Translations under genes and position numbers: made by a program
Notes under the pieces: model-generated
What the model saw: only the letters and a program-made list of their open reading frames with translations
Databases searched by the model: none
Told to the model about the DNA's origin: nothing
DNA from: Thermophagus xiamenensis
GTDB lineage: Bacteria > Bacteroidota > Bacteroidia > Bacteroidales > Marinilabiliaceae
Direction: 5' to 3'
DNA length: 64,000 nt
Assembly: GCF_900112795.1 (NCBI RefSeq)
Contig: NZ_FONA01000005.1
Coordinates: 1-64,000 of the forward strand
Part shown: positions 16,498 to 24,739 of the stretch, piece after piece
How positions within the stretch are numbered: position 1 is the first letter of the stretch
Layout: each line of letters starts with the position of its first letter

Positions 16498-16883
16498 AGC
16501 TTAAAATAACCTCTAAAATTCTTCATCCTCTTTATGCAAATATAGCTCAACAAAATTTCGTAACAAGAAATGATGTGACGTTACATTATCCGGGTCGCCT
16601 CAAGGGTTAATGATTTTACCAAAACTGATTTTAATTATCACAAGCTCATTAGGTTTAGTAGAATACATAGGTTTTCAAAAATTGTTTCTAAAAGGTTGGT
16701 ATTTAATAAAAATAGCTGTACTTTTGCGGCCGATTATTATCCATGCTGAAATGCACACCAAAATCAAATTGCCATAAAAAGCTGTTGGTGGTTTTTGCCC
16801 GAAATCACTAACTGGCAGGCTTAAATAAGGTGTGGAAATGTATTATTATTTAATGTAGGTCTAATTTTCTAAAGAGGAAGATA
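16498..16883 (+). promoter_or_regulatory. Leader and promoter region of the L13-S9-S2-EF-Ts operon
   Basis: A clear promoter lies at 16696-16726: TTG, a 20-base spacer and TACTTTTG at 16719-16726. Transcription from about 16733 gives a leader of about 150 nt before the GTG start of rplM. The leader could carry a ribosomal-protein autoregulatory structure, but I could not identify one. Bases 16498-16690 show nothing recognisable. Confidence 0.7.
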
Positions 16884-17339
16884 GTGGATACTTTAAGCTA
16901 CAAAACCAAATCGGCCACCAGGGAAACCATTAATAAAGAATGGGTCGTAGTTGATGCTACGGACATGGTTTTAGGACGATTGAGTTCACGAGTGGCAAAA
17001 TTGCTGCGTGGAAAACTCAAGCCCAACTTTACACCAAATTTGGATTGTGGAGACAATGTGATTGTCATCAATGCCGAAAAAATTAAACTTACCGGGAAAA
17101 AATGGGATGACCGTGTTATTTTCACACATAGTGGATACCCGGGAGGACAAAGAGAGATTACTCCCGCCGCCATGTATGCCAAAGACCCAACTAAATTGGT
17201 CTATCATGCGGTAAAAGGTATGTTGCCAAAAAATAAACTTGGTCGTAAATTGTTGAGGAATCTTTTTGTGTATGTAGGGCCCGAACATAAACACGAGGCG
17301 CAAAAGCCCAAAAATATTGATATTAATACTATTAAATAA
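16884..17339 (+). CDS. rplM: 50S ribosomal protein L13
   Basis: This is a large-subunit protein needed early in 50S assembly. The 151 residues include the L13 signature segments WVVVDATDMVLGRLSSRVAKLL, NVIVINAEKIKLTGKKWDD and YPGGQREITPA. Translation starts at a GTG (16884). An upstream AAGAGGAAG gives an unusually good Shine-Dalgarno for this phylum, which supports that start. It is the first gene of the rplM-rpsI-rpsB-tsf unit, five bases from rpsI. Confidence 0.98.
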   Translation: MDTLSYKTKSATRETINKEWVVVDATDMVLGRLSSRVAKLLRGKLKPNFTPNLDCGDNVIVINAEKIKLTGKKWDDRVIFTHSGYPGGQREITPAAMYAKDPTKLVYHAVKGMLPKNKLGRKLLRNLFVYVGPEHKHEAQKPKNIDINTIK

Positions 17340-17344
17340 ACGGT

Positions 17345-17731
17345 ATGGAAGTAATTAATGCAATAGGACGTAGAAAAGAAGCCATTGCCCGAATATATGT
17401 AACAGAAGGTAAAGGACAAATTACCATAAACAAAAAAAGTCTGGAAGAATATTTCCCTGCACCCATTCTTCAATATGTTGTTAAGCAGCCTCTTAATGCT
17501 GTTAATGTAGATGGAGAGTATGATATTAAAGTTAATTTGAAGGGCGGAGGAGTAAAAGGGCAAGCAGAAGCTACTCGTTTAGCCATCGCCAGAGCTTTAG
17601 TAAAAATTAATGAAGAATATAAAAGTGTTTTGCGTGCAGAGGGATTTCTTACCAGAGATTCCAGGGTGGTGGAAAGAAAGAAACCAGGCCGTCCGAAAGC
17701 CCGCAAAAGATTTCAGTTTAGCAAGCGTTAA
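17345..17731 (+). CDS. rpsI: 30S ribosomal protein S9
   Basis: This 128-residue small-subunit protein has the S9 opening NAIGRRKEAIARIYV, the glycine-rich VNLKGGGVKGQAEATRLAIARAL and the basic C-terminus KPGRPKARKRFQFSKR, which reaches the decoding centre. It starts five bases after rplM ends, and the two are co-transcribed as usual. Confidence 0.98.
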   Translation: MEVINAIGRRKEAIARIYVTEGKGQITINKKSLEEYFPAPILQYVVKQPLNAVNVDGEYDIKVNLKGGGVKGQAEATRLAIARALVKINEEYKSVLRAEGFLTRDSRVVERKKPGRPKARKRFQFSKR

Positions 17732-17831
17732 TGATCGTCTGGTACGTTTAGTATCTAAACTGTTAAGATTCCGCGTTACGGACTACTTAATGGTTGCTTT
17801 ACAAAGAATGTAAACGTTTAAAAAAAACAAC

Positions 17832-18740
17832 ATGCCCAGAACAAGTTTTGAACAATTATTAGAGGCCGGCGTCCATTTCGGCCACCTGAAAAGAAAATGG
17901 AATCCTGCCATGGCCCCATACGTATTTATGGAGCGCAATGGCATTCATATTATCGACCTGCATAAAACTGCCGCTAAAATAGAAGAAGCTGCTGAAGCTT
18001 TGAAGCAAATTGCCAAGTCGGGACGTAAAATTCTTTTTGTTGCTACAAAAAAACAGGCAAAAGAAATCATCGCCGAAAAAATCGGTGCCATTAATATGCC
18101 ATATGTTACCGAACGTTGGTCGGGTGGTATGCTTACCAATTTCCCAACTATTAGGAAGGCTGTAAAAAAGATGAGTTCAATCGACAAGCTCATGGGTGAT
18201 GATGCCTGGAATCGTCTATCCAAACGCGAAAAACTTCAAATAACTCGTCAGCGTGCTAAGTTGGAAAAGACCTTGGGAAGTATTAAAGATTTAAATCGTC
18301 TTCCCGCTGCAATGTTTGTCGTAGACGTTATGAAAGAGCACATAGCCGTGCGGGAAGCTCAAAAACTTAACATCCCCATTTTTGCCATGGTGGATACCAA
18401 TTCAGATCCTAATGGTATCGACTTTGTTATCCCTGCCAACGATGACGCTTCTAATTCTATAGAGCTTATTGTGGATATAATGGCACAAGCAGTAAAAGAA
18501 GGATTGGCCGAACGCAAGGCTGAAAAAGAAAAAGATGCTGCTTCTGCCGCAGGCGATAAAAAGGCCGGAAAAAAATCTGAAGGTCGTCGCATGAGAGCTC
18601 GTAAAGAGAACGGTGCCGGTGCCGATAAACCGGCCGAAAAAGAGGCTGTTGCTTCTTCATCAGAGAAAGTAGAAGCTGGTGCCCAAAAGGAAGCTACTGA
18701 AAAGCAGCCGGCAGAAGATACTCAAAAAGAATCAGAATAA
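17832..18740 (+). CDS. rpsB: 30S ribosomal protein S2 with a long charged tail
   Basis: This small-subunit protein lies between the 30S head and body. Residues 1-230 carry the S2 core (FGHLKRKWNPAMAPYVFMERNGIHIIDL, FVATKKQAKEII, WSGGMLTNFPTI and FAMVDTNSDPNGIDFVIPANDDA). The last 75 residues are a low-complexity tail rich in Lys, Glu and Ala, so the total is 302 residues against about 240 in E. coli. Extended S2 tails are common in this phylum. It is 100 bp downstream of rpsI and 70 bp upstream of tsf. Confidence 0.97.
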   Translation: MPRTSFEQLLEAGVHFGHLKRKWNPAMAPYVFMERNGIHIIDLHKTAAKIEEAAEALKQIAKSGRKILFVATKKQAKEIIAEKIGAINMPYVTERWSGGMLTNFPTIRKAVKKMSSIDKLMGDDAWNRLSKREKLQITRQRAKLEKTLGSIKDLNRLPAAMFVVDVMKEHIAVREAQKLNIPIFAMVDTNSDPNGIDFVIPANDDASNSIELIVDIMAQAVKEGLAERKAEKEKDAASAAGDKKAGKKSEGRRMRARKENGAGADKPAEKEAVASSSEKVEAGAQKEATEKQPAEDTQKESE

Positions 18741-18810
18741 TTTCATGTTTGAGCAGGGGATGGTAACCGCTTAACCCCTGCATATTAATCAACAATCAAA
18801 AATATAGATC

Positions 18811-19638
18811 ATGGCTATTACTGCTGCTGATGTAAGCAAATTAAGAAAAATGACCGGTGCCGGCATGATGGACTGCAAAAAGGCACTTCAGGAAGCCGGT
18901 GGCGATTTTGATAAAGCGGTTGAGGTAATCCGCAAAAAAGGTATGGCTGTTGCCAGCAAGCGTGCTGATCGCGAAGCTAGCGAAGGTGTTGTATTGTCCA
19001 AGGTTTCCAGCGATGCCAGGAAGGGAGCTTTGCTGGTGTTAAATTGCGAAACCGATTTTGTTGCCAAAAATGATAGTTTTGTGGCTCTTGCACAATCCAT
19101 CCTGGATTTGGCTCTGGAAAAAGGTGCTAATACTTTGGACGAAGTAAAGGCGCTTGAACTTGACGGGGTACCCGTAAAGGATGTTATTACCGAGCAAATT
19201 GGTGTAATAGGTGAAAAGCTTGAATTGGCTGCTTTTGAAGTTATCGAAGCTGAAAGTGTAATATCTTACATCCATCCCGGAAATAAATTAGCTACAATTG
19301 TTGGTTTTAATAAAGCCAATATTGAGAATCAAATGGCAAAAGATGTTGCTATGCAGGTGGCTGCTATGGCACCCGTAGCGGTTGATCGTGACTCAGTGCC
19401 GCAGGATATTGTGGAGAAAGAATTGGAAATAGGTAAGGAGATGGCCCGTAACGAAGGAAAACCAGAAGAGATGCTTGACCGCATAGCTCAAGGTCGTTTG
19501 GGTAAATTCTTTAAAGAAAATACTCTTTTAGAACAAGCTTTTGTTAAGGATAATAAAATGTCCATTAAACAGTATCTTCAAAGTGCTGATAAAGAATTAA
19601 CTGTTACAGGTTTTAAAAGATTCTCTTTAAATGATTAA
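18811..19638 (+). CDS. tsf: Translation elongation factor Ts
   Basis: This is the nucleotide-exchange factor that reloads EF-Tu with GTP. It has 275 residues: an N-terminal UBA-like module (VSKLRKMTGAGMMDCKKALQEAGGD), the TDFV core (LNCETDFVAKNDSFV) and the C-terminal coiled-coil/dimer region. It is the last gene of the ribosomal cluster and is followed by a terminator. Confidence 0.98.
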   Translation: MAITAADVSKLRKMTGAGMMDCKKALQEAGGDFDKAVEVIRKKGMAVASKRADREASEGVVLSKVSSDARKGALLVLNCETDFVAKNDSFVALAQSILDLALEKGANTLDEVKALELDGVPVKDVITEQIGVIGEKLELAAFEVIEAESVISYIHPGNKLATIVGFNKANIENQMAKDVAMQVAAMAPVAVDRDSVPQDIVEKELEIGKEMARNEGKPEEMLDRIAQGRLGKFFKENTLLEQAFVKDNKMSIKQYLQSADKELTVTGFKRFSLND

Positions 19639-19659
19639 TGGGATTTTATTTCTTTTATA

Positions 19660-19703
19660 AAGAAAGAGGGACTGTCGTTTAATTTCGGCCGTCCCTTTTT
19701 TTT
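19660..19703 (+). terminator. Rho-independent terminator of the rplM-tsf operon
   Basis: AGGGAC (about 19667-19672) pairs with GTCCCT (about 19691-19696), with further A-T pairs outside, and is followed by a run of eight T. It lies about 30 bases past the tsf stop. Confidence 0.8.
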
Positions 19704-19820
19704 GGATTGGAGTAAAAAACAAAAGGTAGTTTACCTTATTGGGGGATGGCCGGAAGCGATGATATGATAAGAGCTTTTCTAACAAATAGATAATAGATGA
19801 AAATGCCGATTAAATATTAG

Positions 19821-19828
19821 TACCTTTG
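19821..19828 (+). promoter_or_regulatory. -7 box of pyrH
   Basis: TACCTTTG matches the consensus -7 element about 70 bases upstream of pyrH. A -33 TTG is not evident at the expected spacing. Confidence 0.45.
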
Positions 19829-19897
19829 CCCTAATAGCGAAAAAGTAATTTAGGAATAGAATTAAATGATTGAGACCATAAAAAGAAAAATTAATAT

Positions 19898-20602
19898 ATG
19901 GAATACAAAAGAATTTTATTAAAGCTTTCTGGCGAATCATTAATGGGACGTCAGGGTTACGGTATAGATGCCGTCCGACTGGACGAGTATGCCTGGCAAA
20001 TTGGTGAAATAGTTCAAAAAGGAATTCAAGTTGCAATTGTGATAGGTGGCGGAAATATTTTCCGTGGGTTGAGTGGCGCTTCCAAAGGGTTTGACCGATA
20101 TAAGGGTGACCAAATGGGCATGCTTGCCACAGTTATTAATAGTCTTGCCATGGCTTCTGCATTGCAATCCGTAGGTGTTAGATCTCGGGTGATGACTTCG
20201 ATAAGAATGGAACCTGTAGGTGAATTTTATTCGCAACCCAAAGCGTTGGATGCTCTTGATGCCGGTGAGGTAGTGATTATTTCAGGAGGGACAGGTAATC
20301 CTTATTTTACAACCGACACCGCCTCGGCTTTGAGAGGAATTGAACTGCATGTCGATGTAATGCTGAAAGGAACCAGGGTAGATGGAGTTTATTCTGCCGA
20401 TCCGGAAAAGGATCCCACCGCACAAAAATTTGATTCTATCTCATTTGACGAGGTTTATCAGAAGGGATTAAAGGTAATGGACCTTACGGCAACTACCATG
20501 TGCAAAGAAAATGGCTTGCCTATTTTGGTTTTCAATATGGATCAACCTGGCAACTTAATGAAAGTTCTGAATGGCGAAAAGATTGGCACTTTAGTTCATT
20601 AA
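19898..20602 (+). CDS. pyrH: Uridylate kinase
   Basis: UMP kinase phosphorylates UMP to UDP with ATP in pyrimidine biosynthesis. The 234 residues show the amino-acid-kinase fold of the bacterial hexameric enzyme: RILLKLSGESLMG, VIGGGNIFRG, VISGGTGNPYFTTDTASALR and LKGTRVDGVYSADP. The gene is expressed separately from tsf, from its own promoter, and is convergent with the hypothetical gene at 20626. Confidence 0.98.
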   Translation: MEYKRILLKLSGESLMGRQGYGIDAVRLDEYAWQIGEIVQKGIQVAIVIGGGNIFRGLSGASKGFDRYKGDQMGMLATVINSLAMASALQSVGVRSRVMTSIRMEPVGEFYSQPKALDALDAGEVVIISGGTGNPYFTTDTASALRGIELHVDVMLKGTRVDGVYSADPEKDPTAQKFDSISFDEVYQKGLKVMDLTATTMCKENGLPILVFNMDQPGNLMKVLNGEKIGTLVH

Positions 20603-20625
20603 ATACTTTTCCTTCCGGGTATGCT

Positions 20626-21024
20626 TCAGGCTCTTAGTTTCCGAAGAATGGATAACGCTTCTTCCCGAACTTGTAGGGGTAATTTTATTCGGCGAAGCCT
20701 GAGGCTTTTTAACCATTCACTTACTTCGTAAGGCTTCATGGTTTCTAAAACTTCACGAAATATTTCTGACTCTTCAGCAGAATAAGTGGCAGGATCTTTG
20801 TCCTTGAACCTATCCAATTCTTCATCTTCAAAATAGATTATTTCACTGGGATCAGTAACGGTTAAATTAAATTTTTCACATACTTCGTGAGCCCCGCAAC
20901 AATCCGCGGGCGGAGGTTCAACGCTCTGCGGTTCTTGTGTTGATTTATCGTTATTGGTAGAATACTTTGTTGCTATGAATGCAATAATTAATGCACCTAG
21001 TATGCTGAACAATAAAATTTCCAT
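20626..21024 (-). CDS. Hypothetical protein with an N-terminal membrane anchor and a Cys-rich patch
   Basis: I do not recognise this 132-residue protein as a characterised family. Residues 1-19 form one membrane helix (ILLFSILGALIIAFIAT). It is followed by a Pro-rich linker, a Cys cluster (PPADCCGAHEVCEKF, about residues 38-52) and a charged helical C-terminus rich in Arg/Leu. The three clustered Cys could bind metal or form disulfides. It is a monocistronic minus-strand gene between pyrH and a repeat-rich gap. Confidence 0.65.
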   Translation of the reverse strand: MEILLFSILGALIIAFIATKYSTNNDKSTQEPQSVEPPPADCCGAHEVCEKFNLTVTDPSEIIYFEDEELDRFKDKDPATYSAEESEIFREVLETMKPYEVSEWLKSLRLRRIKLPLQVREEALSILRKLRA

Positions 21025-21549
21025 GGCACAAAATTAGAAAAAAAGATTTGGTGAGAATGTGAAAGTGAGTTAAACCATTTTAATCAATTAATTAAATGAT
21101 GAAACGAACCTTACCAAAAAAAGGGGCACAACAAGAACATGTATAAAAACATAGAGGCAGAAGTGCTCAGGATGGAAAGGCCGATAGGTTAGTAGGCCAA
21201 TAGCTAATGGAGTAATAGGCTGATAGCTCAATAGGTCATTAGGCACCAGGTCGTTAGATGATGGGATTGAGGGGATTGAAGAGATTGGTGAGATTAATGT
21301 ATTTAGTAGACAATTGACTAACCTCTAAGCACTAATTACTAACGACTAACCACTAATAACTGATTTTAAGAGCCAATAGTTCAATGAAATAAGTAAATTT
21401 TATACGAATGATCATAGGTAAAAACGGTGAAAACTTATATGGTTTGACTAATTTTGCAAAAGTTTTTAGCGAGTGGTTATGAAATTGTCAGTTGAGATAT
21501 TAGATTCGGACAAGAGGGGTGAGATTTTTTAATCGGATATGAAAAACAA
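21025..21549. repeat. Repeat-filled gap: partial dispersed repeats and low-complexity words
   Basis: No gene is visible. Bases 21091-21165 match the left half of the dispersed repeat with the ATAGAGGCAGAAG tail. Bases 21186-21260 are built of short TAGGCC/ATAG/TTAG words. Bases 21306-21411 hold ACTAAT words ending AAATTTTATACGAATGATC, a mutated right end. The arrangement mirrors the composite at 50433-50660 on the other strand. Confidence 0.7.
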
Positions 21550-21942
21550 ATGTTTGTTTGTATGGGGAAAAATCAATTAATGGGGGAAGAAGATCTTCAT
21601 TATTTAGGAATCAAAGTGGTGTATAAGGATTTGATTGATCGGGGGTACGAAGTTTTGAATGTGAGGAAGGAAATGGATATAGATCCTCAAATTCTTGCTC
21701 GATACAATGGAGAACTTTTATTCATTGTTGTTAGAACCGCTACCTATCCCAATATGGGGGTATTAACACCCAGAGTGGCAGCTCGGGTAAAGCATCATGC
21801 AGCAAAGCATAAGGCAATTTGCTATTTTGCGAGTGTTGGAATTGCCAATGCCGATGGCGAAACTGACGAGGAGATGGGAAAACCGGTTGTTAACGGAGAA
21901 TATTATATAAATTACAAAGGCCTCCTTCCTTTTCCTCATTAA
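21550..21942 (+). CDS. Conserved-looking hypothetical, possibly restriction-endonuclease-like fold
   Basis: This 130-residue cytoplasmic protein has no signal peptide. The order helix (HYLGIKVVYKDLIDRGYEVLNVRK), hydrophobic strand (ELLFIVVRTATY) and helix (VAARVKHHAAKHKAICYFASVG) recalls YraN-type PD-(D/E)xK nucleases. The catalytic Lys position is Arg here (VVRT) and the match is only by eye. The start may be at 21562 or at the ATG at 21583 rather than 21550. Its neighbours give no functional clue. Confidence 0.6.
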   Translation: MFVCMGKNQLMGEEDLHYLGIKVVYKDLIDRGYEVLNVRKEMDIDPQILARYNGELLFIVVRTATYPNMGVLTPRVAARVKHHAAKHKAICYFASVGIANADGETDEEMGKPVVNGEYYINYKGLLPFPH

Positions 21943-21947
21943 TACTA

Positions 21948-22054
21948 ATGAAACGAGCATGGCGACTTTAGCCACAAAAGGACATGTATAAATTTAGTTA
22001 AGCCATGCGCGTTCCATCCAACCAATAACTTAGATAATTTTTATACGGATGAAA
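21948..22054 (+). repeat. Dispersed palindromic repeat, full copy
   Basis: The copy runs from ATGAAACGAGCATGG through AAGCCATGCGCGTTCCATC to TTTTTATACGGATGAAAG. It ends within a few bases of the start codon of the gene at 22056. Its inner ends form the family's inverted repeat (GATGAAACGAGCATG type against CATGCGAGTTCCATC). Confidence 0.85.
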
Positions 22055-22055
22055 G

Positions 22056-22751
22056 ATGCAACCATACGATTTTAAGAAGTTCTGGTCAAAATACCGGAAT
22101 GTGATTTTTGCTGGTCTTTTTTTTCTTATGCTGCTGAACTATTGTAATCGGCATACAAGAAATTATATGGTCCCTGAATCAGTTTACGGATATTCTTATG
22201 ATCAGGCAGAGCCGAAAGAGACGACCCCTTATCTTAACAGTTATGAAGAAATAATGCGTCAGCGGTACGCGCGTCCTCAAAAAAATCCCAATGGAATTTT
22301 TATTTTATTATTTCTATTGATTATTGGTGCAGGCATAGTGTGGCTTTATCGAGACCCTCGTTGGAAGCGTTATTGGATCCGTTTATTGCCAGGATATGTC
22401 AACTTAAAGGTTGTAATAGCAAAAGACAAGATTACCGGACGTAAATTATTGAAGATTTCTATTAGGAATAAGACTACCGAGGGGATAACTTTTTTGCCGC
22501 CAATTGTTGTATTTCGAAAATGGGGAAAAGAGAGACGGTTTCGATTGAAAGGCAGTTTCCAAGGTGATATGTTTCCTTTAACTCTGACTCCGGAAACCAG
22601 CCATCGGTTGGTAATAGATCTGGAACAGTTCTATGAGAAACTTCCGGATTTAAAAAATGCAACACGTGTGGGCGCCGCTATAGAAACAACAGGTGGTAAG
22701 GTTTTTAAAAAATTTGCATGGCCTTTGTGGTTGAGCTTTTTTCTAAATTAA
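22056..22751 (+). CDS. Hypothetical two-helix membrane protein
   Basis: I do not recognise this 231-residue protein. It has one membrane segment near residues 15-27 (VIFAGLFFLMLLNY), a polar periplasmic-type loop with YGYSYDQAEPKETTPY, a second membrane helix near residues 81-97 (GIFILLFLLIIGAGIVWL) and a C-terminal domain of beta character (LKVVIAKDKITGRKLLKISIRN). The start codon lies just past a dispersed repeat, whose last ATG would open an out-of-frame 8-codon ORF overlapping the start. Confidence 0.65.
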   Translation: MQPYDFKKFWSKYRNVIFAGLFFLMLLNYCNRHTRNYMVPESVYGYSYDQAEPKETTPYLNSYEEIMRQRYARPQKNPNGIFILLFLLIIGAGIVWLYRDPRWKRYWIRLLPGYVNLKVVIAKDKITGRKLLKISIRNKTTEGITFLPPIVVFRKWGKERRFRLKGSFQGDMFPLTLTPETSHRLVIDLEQFYEKLPDLKNATRVGAAIETTGGKVFKKFAWPLWLSFFLN

Positions 22752-22942
22752 TGTAATTTGGATAGTGTAATTATAGTAAACAATAAAAAATTGTTTGACA
22801 TCCGGCGGCGAGACAAATCCCATGGAACGCGCAAGGCTTAAGGTAATACATGTTGTGGTTACGATTGTTGGTCATGCTTGTTTCATTTTGCTTTTTGCAG
22901 ATTTAGACATATCATGAATTCGGAAAGCTAATAATTAAAGTT

Positions 22943-23542
22943 ATGAAGAAATTTTGGGAAAGATATAGCAGGAAAAAGCGTTGGTGGTCGATAGTGCTAG
23001 ATTTTTTATTTATGGTCTTTGTTGCTGCAATGTTATACCCCGGTACAAGAAAACCATTATCTGCTTTCTTGATACGGCAAACATTATTTTCTCCCTCCGA
23101 AACCAACAAGGTTGTTTTTTTAACAAAAGAAGACTGGAAGTTTACCGTTTTAAATAATAAAACTCAACAACCTGTTTCTTTAGAACAATTTAAAGGAAAA
23201 CCTCTGTTTATTAATTTCTGGGCCACTTGGTGCCCCCCTTGTGTGGCTGAGATGCCCTCTATTCAAAAACTGTTTTCTGAGTATAAAGATAAGGTAGCTT
23301 TTATTCTTATTAGTGACGAAGATAGTCAGGTAATAAGTTCATTCTTAGAAAAAAATCACTATTCCTTTCCGGTTTATTCATTACTTACCCGGGTTCCGAA
23401 AAAATTTGAATCTACAACTATCCCATCCACATATATTGTTTCACCGGGGGGAAGAGTTATTATCAATAAAACAGGTGCTGCCAGATGGGATTCTCCTAAA
23501 ATTAAAGCGATTTTAAATCGTTTATTGTCGGAAAAGAATTAA
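22943..23542 (+). CDS. TlpA-like thioredoxin-fold protein, membrane-anchored
   Basis: This 199-residue protein has an N-terminal membrane anchor (residues 17-34, WSIVLDFLFMVFVAAML). From about residue 65 a TlpA/ResA-type thioredoxin domain follows, with active site NFWATWCPPCVAEMP and a cis-Pro region TTIPSTYIVSPGG. Such proteins reduce disulfides in the periplasm, for example in cytochrome c maturation or in secreted substrates. The specific partner is unknown. It is followed by a strong hairpin and is not in an operon with cytochrome genes. Confidence 0.9.
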   Translation: MKKFWERYSRKKRWWSIVLDFLFMVFVAAMLYPGTRKPLSAFLIRQTLFSPSETNKVVFLTKEDWKFTVLNNKTQQPVSLEQFKGKPLFINFWATWCPPCVAEMPSIQKLFSEYKDKVAFILISDEDSQVISSFLEKNHYSFPVYSLLTRVPKKFESTTIPSTYIVSPGGRVIINKTGAARWDSPKIKAILNRLLSEKN

Positions 23543-23586
23543 TTATGTGAATTTTTTGGGTGAATAACAATTTTATTCGGAGGCCA

Positions 23587-23640
23587 TTAGAGACCATATC
23601 ATTTATTGCTGGAAGCAGATAATATGGTCTCTAAGATTTT
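23587..23640 (+). terminator. Terminator-type hairpin after the TlpA-like gene
   Basis: A perfect 13-bp inverted repeat (TTAGAGACCATAT at 23587-23599, ATATGGTCTCTAA at 23622-23634) with a 22-base loop is followed by GATTTTATT. It may end transcription from both sides, since the gene at 23686 ends here from the other strand. Confidence 0.65.
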
Positions 23641-23685
23641 ATTGGTGAGAATAATTCCCGGGAATTTTAGAGTAGTTCTTGCCTG

Positions 23686-24162
23686 TTAAAATCTATACCG
23701 AAAAGCAATTGCTAACCCAAAGCCGAAAGCATCTTCTGGGGTGTCGGTCAAAGATAGTTCAGGACGGGTATCAATAGAAATTTGCAGAGGTATTTCAGAA
23801 AAGTAATACTCAACCCCGGCATTTAATGCGGCTGTAAGATAAATGCCACTGTCATCATTATGATCCTCGGACCAGCTACCCAACCCGGGACCAACTCCCA
23901 AATACCAGTAAAATCCGCTTTCGATAGGCATTACCCATTGGTAAATACCTGTAAGTTTCCAGTAGTTTAAATCTCCACGTCCACCAAAACCTAGGTCGAG
24001 TTCGGCACGATTAGCATTAAATGGGGTTTGAAACGATATTTCGGCATCATGACCGATGCCGCCACCAAAACGGAGTCCTAAAGAATTATCCCCACGTTGG
24101 GCACTGCCTAACACCGGAAAAGCTAGAACAATTGATACAATTAGAATTACAATCTTTTTCAT
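23686..24162 (-). CDS. Small outer-membrane beta-barrel protein (OmpA/OprF N-terminal-like)
   Basis: This 158-residue protein has a signal peptide (MKKIVILIVSIVLAFPVLGSAQ). It is followed by about eight amphipathic strands (LGLRFGGGIGHDAEISFQ, RAELDLGFGGRGDLNYWKLTGIYQW, FYWYLGVGPGLGSW) and it ends GFGLAIAFRYRF with a terminal Phe. This is the size and pattern of an eight-stranded outer-membrane barrel. Its function is unknown. Its 5' region may begin at the short promoter-terminator unit near 24.4 kb. Confidence 0.75.
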   Translation of the reverse strand: MKKIVILIVSIVLAFPVLGSAQRGDNSLGLRFGGGIGHDAEISFQTPFNANRAELDLGFGGRGDLNYWKLTGIYQWVMPIESGFYWYLGVGPGLGSWSEDHNDDSGIYLTAALNAGVEYYFSEIPLQISIDTRPELSLTDTPEDAFGFGLAIAFRYRF

Positions 24163-24359
24163 TTCCCAAAAAGTTTAATTTTTGTTCGTCGGCAAATTTA
24201 ATAATGTTTGCCGGCAGTTTGATAACTATTGTATTAGTAAAATTATAACTAAAAAAGTTGCCTTATTATTATAAAAGTTGTCTGGTTTTTCTCTCGAGTT
24301 TTGACCTTAAATTTAATGGTGACTACAAGTTAAATGTGGAAGAAACCGATAGATTTATA

Positions 24360-24420
24360 TAAAAAGAAAGGCCTGCCGGCATTCCGACAGACCTTTCAAA
24401 TTATTAACCTTAACCCTAAC
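24360..24420 (-). ncRNA. Candidate short RNA: promoter followed within about 60 nt by a terminator
   Basis: On the minus strand a good promoter (TTG at plus 24455-24457, 20-base spacer, TATATTTG at plus 24427-24434) would start transcription near 24420. About 25 nt later a hairpin (plus GAAAGGCCTG at 24366-24375 with CAGACCTTTC at 24388-24397, one mismatch) is followed by a U run. No ORF lies in it. It is either an independent RNA of about 60 nt or an early terminator in the leader of the barrel gene that starts 200 nt further on. Confidence 0.45.
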
Positions 24421-24426
24421 CCGCTT

Positions 24427-24457
24427 CAAATATAAAATAGGTTTTTGATTTGTGCAA
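24427..24457 (-). promoter_or_regulatory. Promoter of the candidate short RNA
   Basis: TTG and TATATTTG on the minus strand are separated by 20 bases, the same geometry as the tRNA-Gln, tRNA-Glu and rplM promoters in this window. Confidence 0.6.
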
Positions 24458-24531
24458 GTTTTTTATTGAAAAATACTCTAAAAACTTTTGTTTGAAGTTT
24501 ATAATAAATTTTTGTCCAAATTCATAAATAA

Positions 24532-24575
24532 AAAAACCGTAACCTCTTAAAAATTATGAGGTTGCGGTTTTCTAG
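24532..24575 (-). terminator. Original tRNA-Gln terminator, now stranded beyond the integrated element
   Basis: AACCGTAACCTC pairs with GAGGTTGCGGTT (one G-T) around an 11-base loop. On the minus strand the stem is followed by seven U. It sits directly after the truncated tRNA-Gln 3' fragment, so before integration it would have ended the tRNA-Gln transcript. Confidence 0.7.
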
Positions 24576-24616
24576 GTTGTCCCGCTAGGATTCGAACCCA
24601 GACTAAGAGAACCAAA
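24576..24616 (-). repeat. attL/attR-type direct repeat: truncated 3' half of tRNA-Gln
   Basis: The 41 bases are identical to 26890-26930, the 3' half of the intact tRNA-Gln gene from the anticodon loop to the discriminator. The sequence diverges immediately after base 24616. This is the expected footprint of a tyrosine-recombinase element that integrated into the tRNA gene. Confidence 0.93.
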
Positions 24617-24707
24617 GCTCTATGTTATGGAACAATCTAATAAACAGGCAAATAAGCGTGGTTAATTCAGTAGGCCAGAAACTCAATAGTAGCTATAAAA
24701 GTTAATT

Positions 24708-24731
24708 TTTCGTAGAAAATTTCGTAGAAAA
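24708..24731 (+). repeat. Paired TTCGTAGAAAAT repeats near the left end
   Basis: Two tandem copies of TTCGTAGAAAAT lie between the left att repeat and the integrase start codon. A nearly identical tandem pair in the same orientation lies just inside the right end (26813-26836). They are candidate integrase arm-binding sites. Confidence 0.6.
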
Positions 24732-24739
24732 TTTTAAGA

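Noticed and set aside
24576-24616. A second functional tRNA gene
   Set aside because: Only the 3' half of tRNA-Gln is present. The sequence after base 24616 cannot form the anticodon 5' strand, D arm or acceptor stem.
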